Shown: one piece after another, positions 32,756 through 44,815 of the stretch
How the letters are laid out: every line of letters starts with the position of its first letter
Numbering within the stretch: the stretch's first letter is position 1
Origin: Haematobia irritans
Taxonomy: Eukaryota > Arthropoda > Insecta > Diptera > Muscidae
Reading direction: 5' to 3'
Assembly (NCBI RefSeq): GCF_050003625.1
Contig: NC_134397.1
Span: 152,168,691 to 152,232,690, forward strand
Length of the DNA stretch: 64,000 nt
Program-made: the position numbers and the translations under genes
The notes under the pieces: generated by a model
What the model was told of the DNA's origin: nothing
Seen by the model: the letters and a program-made list of their open reading frames with translations, nothing else
The model's database searches: none

Positions 32756-33433
32756 TATACTAACACCACCTACCAAATTTCACCCGGATTGGATGAATTT
32801 TGCTCCTCTAAGAGGCTCCGAAGTTCAAATCTGGAGATCGGCTTATGTGGGGGCTATATATAATTATGGACCGATATGGACCAATTTTTGCATGGTTGTT
32901 AGAGACCATATACTAACACCATGTACCAAATTTCAGCCGGATCGGATGAAATTTGCTTCTCTTAGAGCAATCGCAAGCCAAATTTGGGGGTCCGTTTATA
33001 TGGGGGCTATACGTAAAAGTGGACCGATATGAACCAATTTTTGCATGGTTGTTAGAGACCATATATTAACACCACGTACCAAATTTCAGCCGGATCGAAT
33101 GAAATTTGCTTCTCTTAGAGCAATCGCAAGCCAAATTTGGGGGTCCGTTTATATGGGGGCTATACGTAAAAGTGGACCGATATGGCCCATTTGCAATACC
33201 ATCCGACCTACATCAATAGCAACTACTTGTGCCAAGTTTCAAGTCGATAGCTTGTTTCGTTCGGAAGTTAGCGTGATTTCAACAGACGGACGGACGGACA
33301 TGCTCAGATCGACTAAGAATTTCACCACGACCCAGAATATATACTTTATGGGGTCTTAGAACAATATTTCGATGTGTTACAAACGGAATGACAAAGTTAA
33401 TATACCCCCATCCTATGGTGGAGGGTATAAAAA

Positions 33434-34068
33434 CGTTGAAAATTTCAACCTGATCGGATGAAATTTGAAGAGCAAGAGGCTCCGAAAGTCAAATCTGGCA
33501 ATCGGTTTATAAGTGTGCTATATATAATTATGAACTAATATGGACCAATTCATACATGGTTGTTAGATGCCATATACTAACTCAACGTACAAAATTGTAA
33601 TCGAATCGGATGAAATTTTCTTCTCCGGAGGTCAAATCTGGGGATTGGTTTATATGGGCCAACATATAATTATGAACCGATACGAATCAATTTTTGCACG
33701 AATGTTAGGGAGCATATACTAATACCATGTGCCATATTTCAAATGGATCGGATGAAATTGGCTCCTTCAAGAGGGACCGCAAACAAAATCTGGGGGTCGG
33801 TTTATGTCGGGGCTGTACCTAAAAGTGGTCCGATATAGCCCATTTGCAATAAGATCCGACCTACATAAATAACAAATACTTGTGTCAAGTTTGAAGTCCA
33901 TAGCTTGTTTCGTTCGGAAGTTAGCGTGATTTCCACTGACGGACGGACGTGCATCACTAGATCGACTCAGAATTTCCCCACTACCTAGAATATATACACT
34001 TTATGGGATCTAAGACCAATATCTCGATGTGTTATACCCCCCACCCTATGGTGGGGGGTATAAATATG
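33434..34068 (-). mobile_element. DINE family III, short copy
   Basis: Begins directly after the previous copy's GGGTATAAAAACG with TTGAAAATTTCAACC. It has two to three monomers (GGAGGTCAAATCTGGGGATT, ATGGGCCAACATATAATTATG), then CTGACGGACGGACGTGC at 33938 and GGTGGGGGGTATAAA. More diverged than its neighbour, so older. Confidence 0.6.
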
Positions 34069-34984
34069 TATTGTCCTAAGGAAGAAGATTACATATCCTT
34101 AAAATATGAATTCCATTTTTGAAGGCTCATATACGAATAAAATCATCCTTAAATTCGTTAACTTTTACTATCGCCCCTGTTACCAAAATAAAACTCGGAA
34201 AAACATTTGTACAAAATTTCATTTAATAGCAAAGTTTTTGAACATGTTTTATAATTCCCCCAAGATGTTTATATATCCTTCGAAATTATGAACATTTTCT
34301 ACCCTGAAATGTTCATATGACCTTCGACATGACCATGGACGTACATGTACATTTGGAGAATTGCCTCCCTATGGCCATACTCGTACACAAGGCATCTGGT
34401 GTATACAGCTGTTAATACTAGAAAACCAAGTAGTAGTAGATTTCAAAATTTTTAAGTTTATTACCATAGTTGGTCATATAAACTTTATCCGACCACGAAG
34501 GAGTGCAAAAAATAACCTTAGGAAGAAAATGAAATAGAACGAACGAGTGCTTGAGTAAAAAAAGTTTTTTTTCTGTTTGTAGGGAAATTGAATTTCTAAT
34601 TGCGTTTTTTGTTCTGCCCAAGAAAACTTTCTTAAATGTTTCTTTGAAGAAAGCATCGTATGTCATGCAAACATATCTGAAAAATGTTGAAAACAAAATA
34701 GACACATTCAAAATTGTATGCAATTCAGGGAGATTAAATTCACAGATGGCGCCGTACTTGTACCCTAATATGATATGAAGATTATTATGAAATAGAAGAG
34801 GGCAGCGTAACCAATTTAACCTTATGGCACAACAAGTAAAAATAATGTTATATACAATTTTTTTCTAGCAAAATATTTGTCTGCAACACATACACATGTC
34901 TACAATCAGATAACAATAAATACAATTGGGAAAAAATCCACGCTTATATATATATATTTTATATGAAGCTCAAAGGAAGAACTA
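34069..34984. other. Intergenic DNA, no gene seen
   Basis: AT-rich; overlapping frames of 60-101 codons on both strands near 34418-34778 have biased Phe/Lys composition expected of AT-rich non-coding DNA. A short TA tract is at about 34947. Confidence 0.5.
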
Positions 34985-34988
34985 AACA

Positions 34989-35340
34989 AGTATATACGGC
35001 CGTAATTTCGGTCTTATGTACCCTCGAATCTTATGTACCCTCCACCATGGATTACGTAGAAACTTGTACTAAAGACGGTCATCCACAATTAAATTACTTG
35101 GGTTGCGGCCGATGGAAAGACATCTTAAAACTTCTTAACATCATCTTCTAAACTGTAAGTTAGTCCATGCGGGATATATAGTAGACAAAAGAAAGGTCTA
35201 TTAAATACGTATATATTCAGTTCTTGACCGGTATATATAGAGAAGAAATAATTACAAACCGATATGAACTTTTGTGCTGTAATTATAGAGTCAGAACTGA
35301 AATATAGGGGTCGCCTTATATGGGGGCTATATACAATTAC
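34989..35340 (-). mobile_element. DINE family III head fragment
   Basis: ACAAGTATATACGGCCGTAA, TACCCTCCACCATGGATTAC, AATTAAATTACTTGGGTTGC, then GACCGGTATATATAGAG and GTCGCCTTATATGGGGGC. It stops at a TTACACGCAAAGAAAAAAAC junction, where only the tip of a tRNA-MITE remains before the next DINE starts. Confidence 0.6.
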
Positions 35341-35353
35341 ACGCAAAGAAAAA

Positions 35354-37343
35354 AACAAGTATATACGGCCGTAAGTTCGGCCAGGCCAAAGCTTATGTAC
35401 CCTCCATCATGGATTGCGTAGAAACTTCTTCTAAACACTGTCATCCAGAATCGAATTACTTAAGTTGTGGTAACGCTTGCCGATGGCAAGGTATCTTAAA
35501 ACCTCCTAACACCATCTTCTAAATTGTATGTAAGTCCATACGTGGTATATATTAAATCAAAAAAGATCGATCCAATACGTATATAATTCAGTTTGACAAA
35601 GTAGACATAAAATTTTGACACAATTTTCTACAGAAAAAAATTTTAACAAAATTTTCTACAGAAATAAAATTTTCACAAAATGTTCTATAGAAATAAAAAT
35701 TTTGACAAAATTTTCTATAGAAAGAAAAATTTGACAAAAATTTCTACAGAAATAAAATTTTAACAAAATTTTCTATAGAAATAAATTTTTGACAAAATTT
35801 TCTATAGAAATAAAATCTTGGTAGATTATTTTTGGCTCGAGTGTCAACCATGATTATGAGCCGAATAAAATTTGAACAAAATTTTCTATAGAAATAAAAT
35901 TTTGACAAAATTTTCTATAGAAATAAAATTTTGACAATGATGCAAATTTTATTATGAACCGAATAAAATTTTAACAAAATTTTCTCTAGAAATAAAATTT
36001 TGACAAAATTTTCTATAGAAATAAAATTTTGGTAGATTAATTTTGGCTCTAGTGGCAACCATGATTGTGAACCGATATGGACCAATTTTTGTGTGATTGG
36101 ACCAATTTTGGTATGGTTGTTAGCGACCATATACTAACACCACGTTCCTAATTTGAACCGGATGAATTTTACCCCTCCAAGAGGCTCCGGAGGTCATATC
36201 TGGAGCCATATACCAATACCATAGAGACCATATACCAATACCATGTACCAAATTTCAGCCGGATCGGATGCAATTTGCTTCTCTTTGAGGCTTCGCAAGC
36301 CAAATCTGGAGATCGGTTTATATGGTGTCTATATATAATTATGGACCGATGTGGACCAATTTTTGCATGGTTGTTAGAGACCATATACCAACATCATGTT
36401 CAAAATTTCAGCCGGATCGAATGAAATTTGCTTCTCTTTGAGGCTCCGCAAGCCAAATCTGGGGATCGGTTTATATGGGGACTATATATAATTATGGACC
36501 GATGTGGACCAATTTTTGTATGGTTATTAAAGACCATATACCAACACCATGTACCAAATTTCACCCGGATCGGATGAAATATGCTTCTCTTAGAGGCTCC
36601 ACAAGCCAAATCTGGGGATCGGTTTATATGGGGGCTATATATAATTATGGACCGATATGGACCAATTTTTGCATGGTTGTTAGAGACCATATACCAACAT
36701 CATGTAGCAAATTTCAGCCGGATCAGATGCAATTTTCTTCTCTTTGAGGCTCCGCAAGCCAAATCTGGGGATCGGTTTATATGATGCTATATATAATTAT
36801 GTACCGATGTGAACCAATTTTTGCACGGTTGTTAGAGACCATATACCAACACCATGTACTAAGTTTCAGCCGGATCGGATGAAATTTGCTTCTCTTTTAG
36901 GCTCCGCAAGCCAAATCTGGAGATCGGTTTATATGGGGGCTATATATAATTATAGACCGATGTGGACCAATTTTTGCATGGTTGTTGGAGACCATATTCC
37001 AACACCATATACCAAATTTCAACCGGATCGGATGAAATATGCTTCTGTTATAGGCTCCACAAGCCAAATCTGAGGGCCCCTTTATATGGGGGCTATACGT
37101 AAAAGTGGACCGATATGGCCCATTTTCAATACCATCCGACCTACATCGATAACAACTACTTGTGCCAAGTTCCAAATCGATAGCTTGTTTCGTTCGGAAG
37201 TTAGCGTGATTTCAACAGACGGACGGACGGACATGCTTAGATCGACTCAGAATTTCACCACGACCCAGAATATATACTTTATTTCGATGTTTTACAAACG
37301 GAATGACAAAGTTAATATACCCCCATCCTATGATGGAGGGTAT
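35354..37343 (-). mobile_element. DINE family III, near full-length
   Basis: Head ACAAGTATATACGGCCGTAA at 35354, 29-bp minisatellite at 35600-36040 with a repeated GTGGCAACCATGATTATGA-type joint, then seven monomers of about 190 bp. The monomers contain ATGGGGGCTATATATAATTA, CCGATGTGGACCAATTTTTG and GAGGCTCCGCAAGCCAAATC. The terminal block is ACAGACGGACGGACGGACAT at 37217 and GATGGAGGGTATAAA. Apparent frames on both strands arise because the monomer length often keeps phase. Confidence 0.7.
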
Positions 37344-38247
37344 AAAAACGTTTGGAAAACGTGTACCGAAAACGTTTTCTTTTGATAGGACTTTTTGAAT
37401 TGCTTCAAAAATTTTAAACTTTTATCACCAAAAAAATTCGTTTGTTACAAAATTATTATTTTTTCAATAAAAAAAGTTATTTTTGAAACAACAACACAGT
37501 CCATTTCGTTTATATCAAACACTGTTCTTTTCTGACTTTAGGTCTTTCATAAGACACATTTTACAGTTCAAAATTTAATATACTACAATGTAATGTTGAA
37601 CATTTTTGCGGAATTTTCCGATCATATCTGGAATATATGTAAAAATAAAAAATAAACAAAAAAAAATAAAAAAACTTTGGTCGAAGCAGGGATCGAACCC
37701 ACGACCCTTGGCATGCAAGTCGGACGTAGCAACCACTGCTCCATGGTGCCCAACTAAATGTATTTTTCTGTTAAATAAACTTTGTTTAATCGGCTCGTTG
37801 GCGCCGCAAGCTATGCTATATAAATATAACTTATATGGGTAATTGTCTATTGATGACAATAACGGCTACATAGCTCAGTGGATAGTGTGTTGGCTTACAA
37901 ATTGCATGGTCCGCGGTTCGATTCTCCATCCAGGCGAAAGGTAAAAAAAATCAAATTTCTAAAATCGTATAATTTCTTCTACATTGTTTGTATTATAGAA
38001 AAAGGTGCTAATAACTAAAAAAATCGTTGAAGCGAGAAAGAAGTGAGGGAAAATGCAATAACCAAAAAAAAAATTTTTTGAGGTAGTCTTTATGAAATTG
38101 TTTTCACATCCTGGAAAAGAATAAACGTTTAGCACAAAAAGTATATTCTTTTCTTCCAAATACACTTCCTTTCAACGAAAAGCAAATGAGAAACGAACTT
38201 TGTTTGTCTAAAATTTCGTTTGGGGGGAAAGAATTATTTTTTGCGTG
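37344..38247 (+). mobile_element. tRNA-MITE, left end lost
   Basis: Starts ACGTTTGGAAAACGTGTACC without the CACGCAAAG tip, directly joined to the DINE end. It keeps the minus tRNA-like segment at 37680-37755 and the plus one at 37864-37936, and ends TTTTTTGCGTG. The plus segment retains GCATGGTCCGCGGTTCG, the fuller variable region missing at 10720. Confidence 0.7.
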
Positions 38248-38267
38248 TGGTTGAATTGATCTGCTTG

Positions 38268-38409
38268 GGACAATATCTGTCATCAAACCCCCTTAAATCC
38301 TCATTTATTATCAAGATACCCGCACCGACGAAGAGTTTCCAAAGATTATATTTTATTCATGGTGGTGGGTATTTAAGATTCGGCCCGGCCGAACTTACTA
38401 CTGTATATA
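38268..38409 (+). mobile_element. DINE head fragment (family III/IV type)
   Basis: CATGGTGGTGGGTATTTAAG, CGGCCCGGCCGAACTTAC, TACTGTATA; the interrupted end, TATACTTGTTT, is at 39310-39320 beyond the next tRNA-MITE. Confidence 0.55.
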
Positions 38410-39309
38410 CACGCAAAGAAAAAAACGTTTGGAAAACGTGTACCGAAATCGTTTTTCTTTTGTTAGAGTTTTTTGAATTGCTTCGAAAATTTTAAACTTT
38501 TATCACCAAAAAAATTCGTTTGTTACAAAATTTTTATTTTTTTCAATAAAAAGAGCTATTTTCGAAACAACAACACAGTCTATTTCGTTTATATCAAAAC
38601 TGTTCTTTTCTGACTTTAGGTCTTTAATAAGACACATTTTACAGTTCAAAATTTAATATAGTACAATGTAATGTTGAACATTTTTGCGGAATCTTCCGAC
38701 CCTATCTGGAATATATGTAAAAAAAAACTTTGGTCGAAGCAGGGATCGAACCCACGACCCTTGGCATGCAAGTCGGACGTAGCAACCACTGCTCCACGGT
38801 ACCAAACTAAGTGTTTGTTTCTGTTAAATAAACTTTGTTTATTCGGTTCGTGGGCGCCGCAAGCTATGCTATATAAATTTAACTTATATGGACAATTATC
38901 TATTGATGACCATAACAGGTACATAGCTCAGTGGTTAGTGTATTGGCTTACAAAGTGCATAGTCCGCGGTTCGATTCTCCGTCCAGGCGAAAGGTAAAAA
39001 AAAAATTAAAAATGTATAATATTGTATAATTTTTTCTACATTGTTGGTATTGCAGGAAAAGGTGTTAAGAACTAAAAAACCTCGTGGATGTGAGAAAGAT
39101 GTGAGGTAAATGCAATTAGCAAGAAAACAATGTTTTTTTTTGAGTTAGTCTTTATGAAATTGTTTTTACATCCTGGAAAAGAATAAACGTTTATCACAAA
39201 AAGTACATACATTTCTTCCAAATATACTTCCTTACAGCGAAAAGCAAATGAGAAAAGAACTTTGTTTGTCTAAAATTTCGTTTGGGAGGAAAGAATTATT
39301 TTTTGCGTG
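38410..39309 (+). mobile_element. tRNA-MITE, complete 900-bp copy
   Basis: Ends CACGCAAAGAAAAAAACG and TTATTTTTTGCGTG, flanked by TA at 38408-38409 and 39310-39311; removal restores TGTATA-TACTTG of the DINE head. Divergent tRNA-like segments lie at 38732-38806 (minus) and 38927-38996 (plus). Being complete with a confirmed empty site, it is the best reference copy in the window. Confidence 0.8.
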
Positions 39310-39329
39310 TATACTTGTTTTGGTATAAA

Positions 39330-39425
39330 GTTGTCTTGCCCAAAATGTGATAAGCTTTTCAATGAAGTCGTTTTGTCTTTAAGGCTAAAGGATTCGACTT
39401 AAAAATTTTGTTTGCGTAATTAATC
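39330..39425 (+). repeat. Fragment of the 653-bp MITE
   Basis: TTTTCAATGAAGTCGTTTTG and GGATTCGACTTAAAAATTTTG are diverged matches to 40215-40270. Confidence 0.5.
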
Positions 39426-40087
39426 AATTAGATCAAATAGATTCGAATTCAAATGACTGGGTTTCTTTCGAACTGGGTTTTCGTAGGATTTACACGACCA
39501 GAACACTAATATAATTTTAACTTTTAAATATAAACAAACCTATTCTCATTCTTTTTATGCTTCAGAGTATCGATCAAAATTAAGCCATTGTATCTGATGT
39601 GATGCAGTGCACTCTCTGCACATATCAGAGCTTCTGTTTCATTGCATCTTTCCTTTATGACGCTTCTTTTATGAACTTTAATTGCAGAACAATGGCTGCC
39701 AAATGAAATGAATTCAATGAAAATAGCAATTGCAGATGGTGTAGCTGAGGCTCATGTTAACATAAATGTTGAAGCATTTACAGCCAGCGAATTTCCAGGA
39801 GTCGCTTGATAGGTTGGGCGTGCTGGATTGTTGAATGCAAGAAAAGAGCCTCTAACGAATCAGTTCAATTGAATATGGCATGCCGCATTGTCTTTTCCTC
39901 GTCAGCTTTTTACGGTACAATCGAGGGTGAATAGTAATTCAATATGCACGTCTGTGTCTTTGAAAGCGCATGCAAGCCATTTTCATACAAAATAACTCAT
40001 TGTTCTTTTCGTTTGTTTGTTGTTGTTGTTCTTTTTTTAGCGAAAAATTAAAATGCATTTTATATATATTGCGCAGCAGACTATTTA
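39426..40087. other. Low-repeat intergenic stretch
   Basis: Balanced composition between about 39570 and 39990 (for example GGCATGCCGCATTGTC, CGTCTGTGTCTTTGAAAGCG) without open frames or repeat words. It could be regulatory or part of a host intron; nothing decides this. Confidence 0.4.
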
Positions 40088-40740
40088 CACTGAAAAAAAT
40101 ATTGTCGTGAGGTCAAAGATTTCATGTCTTTAAAATACGAATACAAATTTTGCTTAGCATAGAAGACGCATTTCTCTAAAATAAAGTTATTTTCCTTGTC
40201 CAAAAGTCGATAAACTTTTCAATGAAGTCGTATTGTCCTTATAATTAAGTGATTTGACTTAAAAATGGGTATCTTAACATGAAAGAAAAAATTTATAGGC
40301 TAAGGTCAACTTGACTTTAATAATTCAGAGAAATTCTTTAAATTTAATGAAATTGTCTTTAAATTTGTTGTCTTTTTGCATCTTGACTACAAAGCAAAAA
40401 ATCGTTCAAATATCGTTCGTTTTTCAAAACTTTATTTTAAAGAAGTTTTTTACTGCAAACATAGCATAATTTGTACTGGAAGTCGAGTCTTAATTTGGAA
40501 AATAAAGTTGCCATTAACTCGTTTTTAAAGGACTTTGATAGCATATGAAGAAAAAAGCTGAGAAAGCGAAAAATTAAAATTTGCTTCCTAGAAGCAAGTA
40601 CACAAAACCTAAATTTAAAAGAGAATTGTGTCTTAAAAGTATCCTTACTTGTATTCTCCGCTTCTTTGGCTCGGAATCAATACCAAATTTTTTAAAGTAA
40701 AGACAAAATCTTTGGAATTGAGTATGCTTTTTTTTCAGTG
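40088..40740. mobile_element. 653-bp TA-flanked MITE
   Basis: Ends CACTGAAAAAAATATTG and GCTTTTTTTTCAGTG, flanked by TA at 40086-40087 and 40741-40742. The interior has AAATACGAATACAAATTTTG and GTCGAGTCTTAATTTGG and no coding frame. A second copy, cut at 41513, starts at 41050. The ends resemble those of the 2.5-kb element but the interior is unrelated. Confidence 0.82.
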
Positions 40741-41049
40741 TACGTATGATATGAAACAATTCATCTGTGATATGTTTTTATTTTCTTCCCTTTCTAAGGT
40801 TTTGTTTTTCTGTTTCCAAACAAAATCCCTCATGAAAGCCAATGGGGAACAAAACAACGAACCTATATTGTTTTGTAGTCCATGCAAACCAATTGAAGTC
40901 ATCAACGCATGGACGGAAGTTGCAATTTCGATTTGAAGATATTATAAAGTAGTCTTGTTTTTGTACTCCCACCGAATATAGAGAGTCTACCTCCTATGAC
41001 CACAATGTTTAACATCATTTAGAAGTAGCCAGAAACCCTAAGAACTATG
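40741..41049. other. Unassigned spacer
   Basis: A frame of about 95 codons overlaps 40649-40936 on the plus strand but starts inside the MITE and has no motif. I see nothing else. Confidence 0.4.
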
Positions 41050-41513
41050 CACTGAAAAAATATTGTCGTGAGGTCAAAGATTTCATGTCTTTAAAATACG
41101 AATACAAATTTTGCTTAGCATAGAAGACGCATTTCTCTAAAATAAAGTTATTTTCCTTGTCCAAAAGTCGATAAACTTTTCAATGAAGTGGTATTGTCCT
41201 TATAATTAAGTGATTTGACTTAAAAATGGGTATCTTAACATGAAAGAAAAAATTTATAGGCTAAGGTCAACTTGACTTTAATAATTCAGAAAAATTCTTT
41301 TAATTTAATGAAATTGTCTTTAAATTTGTTGTCTTTTTGCATCCTGACTACAAAGCAAAAAATCGTTCAAATATAGGACATGTTTTTCAAAACTTTATTT
41401 TAAAGAAGTCTTTTACTTCAAACATAGCATAATTTCTACTGGAAGTCGAGTCTTAATTTGGAAAATAAAGTTGCCGTTAACTCGTTTTTAAAGGACTTTG
41501 ATAGTATATGAAG
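41050..41513. mobile_element. 653-bp MITE, second copy, right part missing
   Basis: Matches 40088-40553 with few changes (for example TATAGGACATGTTTTTC against TATCGTTCGTTTTTC). It stops at TATATGAAGAA, where a DINE III head begins; the missing right 190 bp is not found downstream. Confidence 0.75.
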
Positions 41514-42465
41514 AAACAAGTATATACGGCCGTAAGTTCGGCCAGGCCGAAGCTTATGTACCCTCCACCATGGATTGCGTATAAACTTCTACTGAAGACT
41601 GTCATCCACAATCGAATTACTTAGGTTGCGGTAACACTTGCCGATGGCAAGGTATCTTAAAACTTCCTAACACCGTAATATATACCACATAGTCCTTACG
41701 TGGTATATATTAAACTAAAAAAGCCAGATTATATAAGTATATAATTAAGTTTAAAGCTTCTATAGAAATAAAATTTTGCCAAAATAAAATTTTGAAAACA
41801 TCTTCTATAGAAGTAAAATTTGGAAAAAAAATTCTATAGAAATAAAATTTGGAAAAAATTTTCTATTGAAATAAAATTTTGACAAAATTTTCTATAGAAA
41901 TGAAGTTTTGACAAAATTTTCTATAGAAATAAAATGTTGACAAAATTTTCTATAGAAATAAAAATTAAAAAAAAAATCTATAGAAATAAAATTTTGACAA
42001 AATTTTCTATAGAAATAAAATGTCGACAAAATTTTCTATCGAAATAAAATTTTGGTAGGTTATTTTTGGCTCGAGTGGCAACCATGATTGTGAACCGAAT
42101 AAAATTTTAACAAAATTTTCTATAGAAATACAATTTTGACAAAATTTTCTATAGAAATAAAATTTTGACAAAATTGTCTATAGAAATAAAATTTTGACAA
42201 AATTTTCTATAGAAATAAAATTTTAGTAGATTATTTTTGCTCGAGTGGCAACCATGATTAATAACCGATATGAACCAATTTTTGTGTGATTGGGGATTGG
42301 CTATATATAACACCTCCAAGAGGCTCCGGAGGACAAATCTGGGGATCAATTTATATGGGGCCTATATATAATTATGGATCGATATGGACAAATTCTTGCA
42401 TGGTTGTTAGAGACCATAAACTAACACCCCGTAAAAAATTTCAACCGGATCGGATGAATTTTGCT
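41514..42465 (-). mobile_element. DINE family III, truncated
   Basis: Head ACAAGTATATACGGCCGTAA, then a diverse 29-bp minisatellite (41755-42230), joint GTGGCAACCATGATT, and barely two monomers. It ends at GGATGAATTTTGCTC, cut by the next tRNA-MITE without the GTCCG block. Confidence 0.65.
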
Positions 42466-43029
42466 CGGTCGAAGCAGGGCTCGAACCCACGACCCTTGGC
42501 ATGCAAGGCGGACGTAGCAACCACGGTGCCCAAATAAATGTTTGTTTCTGTTAAATAAAGTTTGTTTAATCGGCTCGTGGGCGCCGCAAGCTATGCTATG
42601 TTAATATAACTTATATGGATAATTATCTATTGATGACAATAACAGCTACGTAGCTCAGTGGATAGTGTGCTGCCTTACAAATTGCATGGTCCGCGGTTCG
42701 ATTCTCAGTCCAGGCGAAAGGTAAAATTTTAAAAATATATAAAATCGAATAATTTCTTCTACATTGTTTGTATTACAGAAAAAGGTGCTAAGAACCAAAA
42801 AAAAACTCGTGGAAGTGAAAAAAATGTGAGGGAAAATGCAATTAACCAGAAAAGATTGTTTTTTGAGATAGTCTTTATGAAATTATTTTTACATCCTGGA
42901 AAAGAATAAACGTTTATCATAAATAGTATATACTTTTCTCCCAAAGAAACTTCCTTACAGCGAAAAGCAAATGAGAAACGAACTTTGTCTAAAATTTCGT
43001 TTGAGAGGAAAGAAGTATTTGTTTGCGTG
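42466..43029 (+). mobile_element. tRNA-MITE, left part missing
   Basis: Begins inside the minus tRNA-like segment (GGTCGAAGCAGGGCTCGAAC) and runs to TTTGTTTGCGTG with TA after it. The plus tRNA-like segment lies at 42652-42720. Confidence 0.7.
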
Positions 43030-43102
43030 TACAATTTTGTCTAAATCGGTTAGGTTTAAATTCATGGATATGGGAATAAAAACCTTTATATAACTCGCAT
43101 TT

Positions 43103-43474
43103 ATGGTACCCCCACACACAATAGAACTACAAATTAGTGGTAGTAAAATGAGATTTAGTTATATTACTCAAAGCTGTTATATTACTGAGGCTGATGAAAA
43201 ATGTTGGAGTCGGGGTCGAGCAAAATTGGCTCGACTCCACAGCCCTGGTCTAAAAGAACTGCTTCGGAATTGGAAAAAATCGATAGGGGATGCCGTGATG
43301 CGTTTTGAAAAAATGTTTGTGGACTTGTCCAAAAAGACTGAGTCGAAAGTGGGAAAATTTGATGCGGGAGCCGCTTTAAAAGAAATGTTTATGGAATCCA
43401 ATTTGCCTGAAATTGGGAATATTTTATTGAATATCGTGTGTATCGGAAATAGTAAATTTATTATATATGAATAG
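43103..43474 (+). pseudogene. Open frame with remnants of the 81-bp repeat
   Basis: A frame of 123 codons contains RFEKMFVDLSKKTESKVGK, in line with the LEEMFVHLSKRTASEVGK of the 81-bp repeat at 4302-4470. The preceding unit is 79 bp, not 81, so it is read in another frame (KELLRNWKKSIGDAVM where the repeat would give SKRTASEL). The two-base loss shows the repeat frame is no longer kept. Upstream text (MVPPHTIELQISGSKM) is unrecognised. Probably a decayed copy of a coding repeat and not a gene. Confidence 0.35.
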
Positions 43475-43479
43475 CACAA

Positions 43480-43961
43480 ATTTTTAGCACATTTTAAAGT
43501 GGTGAAACTAGTTCAATAGTCGCATAAATTAATTTGGAATCGTGTGTCACAAAATAAATCGTTATTTTCATGGACTAAAACACCATTAAATACACTCACA
43601 ATCCTTAATAGTTCTCACAGCCAATATACCAACATGTTTTTTTGTTTGTTTTTGCGGTACTGAACATAAGTAAATATTTTATTTATCTACGTACATATGA
43701 GCACTTAAACCTTTCCATCTTGAAGGGAAAATTTTCAAGCATTTCATGCTCTATTAGCGATCGATTTTCATTTTGAAAGAGCAATAGCTGCCAACACAAG
43801 CAAACAAAGATAAATAACTGAGTCCGAAGTTTTACACAAACATATCAAACCAATTTCGGAATCCAAAAATTTTCAAGCACGCACTCGTCCTTCCTTTTAC
43901 ACACACCAATTCACATTTAAACATGGACGATTTTTGTTTGCACATGGATGTATAAGCGTGC

Positions 43962-43999
<38 letters not shown>

Positions 44000-44530
44000 A
44001 CAAACAATTTAAACTTTTGCCATAAAGTTTTCGGGCAGCACAGAGTGCAAATGCATGAACAACAACAACAACAGGAACAGTACTAGTAGTAGCACCAACA
44101 AAAGCAATAAAATAAAAACTACGAAGAAAACATTAAAAATGCACACTCAGGACATCAGGACAAAAAGAACCCCCCCTTATTCACACTAACTGCACTAGCA
44201 CACACACACACACACATAGACACTGTGGTAGAGATGCAACCACAAAACGGAAATGTTCACACCACAAAAATCACGAATGCGTCGAAATGCAAAAAAAAAA
44301 CAAAAACGGAAGGGACACAGAACGAATGGAAAAAATATAAATGAAATAAAAATAAGATGAACATACATACAATTGTCACACACATACACATACACACTAA
44401 AAGGACTCCTCTCAATACGTTTCCTGTCCGCAATGACGCGACAATGCTGTAAATTGTGAGCAACGAGTCCAACGATCAGCCAACAACTTTCACTGGTTTT
44501 CAATGGAGTAAATTGCGTATAGCCTCTATG
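43480..44530. other. Low-repeat stretch with microsatellites
   Basis: A 34-base GT run ends near 43996 and a CA run is at about 44197-44216; CAACAACAACAACAGG lies at 44058. The rest has single-copy appearance. Minus-strand frames across 44195-44590 are driven by the CA run. It could be upstream sequence of the promoter-like site at 44538. Confidence 0.45.
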
Positions 44531-44537
44531 GCTGGCG

Positions 44538-44544
44538 GTATAAA
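44538..44544 (+). promoter_or_regulatory. Candidate TATA box
   Basis: GGCGGTATAAATGCTGG gives a TATAAAT at about 44538-44544 in a GC-richer setting. A start near 44568-44575 would place transcription about 55-60 bases before the ATG at 44630. Single motif only. Confidence 0.25.
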
Positions 44545-44629
44545 TGCTGGTCGTGTGAGATGACAACCAAAGTTTCTTGGTTACAAACACTTCTTTACCA
44601 CTGCTGTTTTTCTGGCTTGAAGTGTGAAC

Positions 44630-44815
44630 ATGGCGTCAACTAGATTCCATCGAATGAGGGAACTGAATGCAATAATTTCCTTGTATCTGCATACACAGAT
44701 GTGTGGCAATTCATGTACAATTGTATGCGAGCATATACGTAGGTCGGATAATCAGATGGGATTTTCTGTTAATGCTTATGGATCTGTAAAGTGTGCATTT
44801 TCTATAAGCTTTTGA
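44630..44815 (+). CDS. Small open frame after candidate promoter, unknown
   Basis: GTGAACATGGCG has A at -3 and G at +4, a good fly start context, and begins a 61-codon frame: MASTRFHRMRELNAIISLYL, later MCGNSCTIVCEH and CAFSISF. No signal peptide, repeat or motif is recognised. It lies in the least repetitive part of the window, downstream of a TATA-like site. It may be a first exon, a small protein gene or chance; I favour chance or exon over a complete gene. Confidence 0.22.
   Translation: MASTRFHRMRELNAIISLYLHTQMCGNSCTIVCEHIRRSDNQMGFSVNAYGSVKCAFSISF

Larger units (their letters stand above)
30880..33433 (-). mobile_element. DINE family III copy carrying a Tc1-like element
   Basis: Left part has TATACGTATATAATTAAG then eight 29-bp minisatellite monomers (30955-31200). 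Monomers with CCGATATGGACCAATTTTTG and GGATCGGCTGAAATTTGCTT follow. It is cut at 31491 by the Tc1-like element and resumes at 32756 with TATACTAACACCACC. It closes with AACAGACGGACGGACGGACA at 33281 and CCTATGGTGGAGGGTATAAA. The two 33000s monomers are almost identical, as if recently doubled. Confidence 0.7.

Noticed and set aside
34418..34778. Mutually overlapping frames on both strands
   Set aside because: AT-rich sequence with Phe/Lys bias, no conserved-looking start, no splice signals.
36400..37175. Overlapping 90-100 codon frames on both strands in DINE III
   Set aside because: Same reason: monomers of about 190 bp with few stops; the peptides (NNHAKIGPHRSI, GAIYNYGPIWTNF) repeat in every copy.
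44195..44590. 131-codon minus-strand frame
   Set aside because: It begins in a CA microsatellite, is very rich in Phe/Val/Cys from low-complexity DNA and has no motif.
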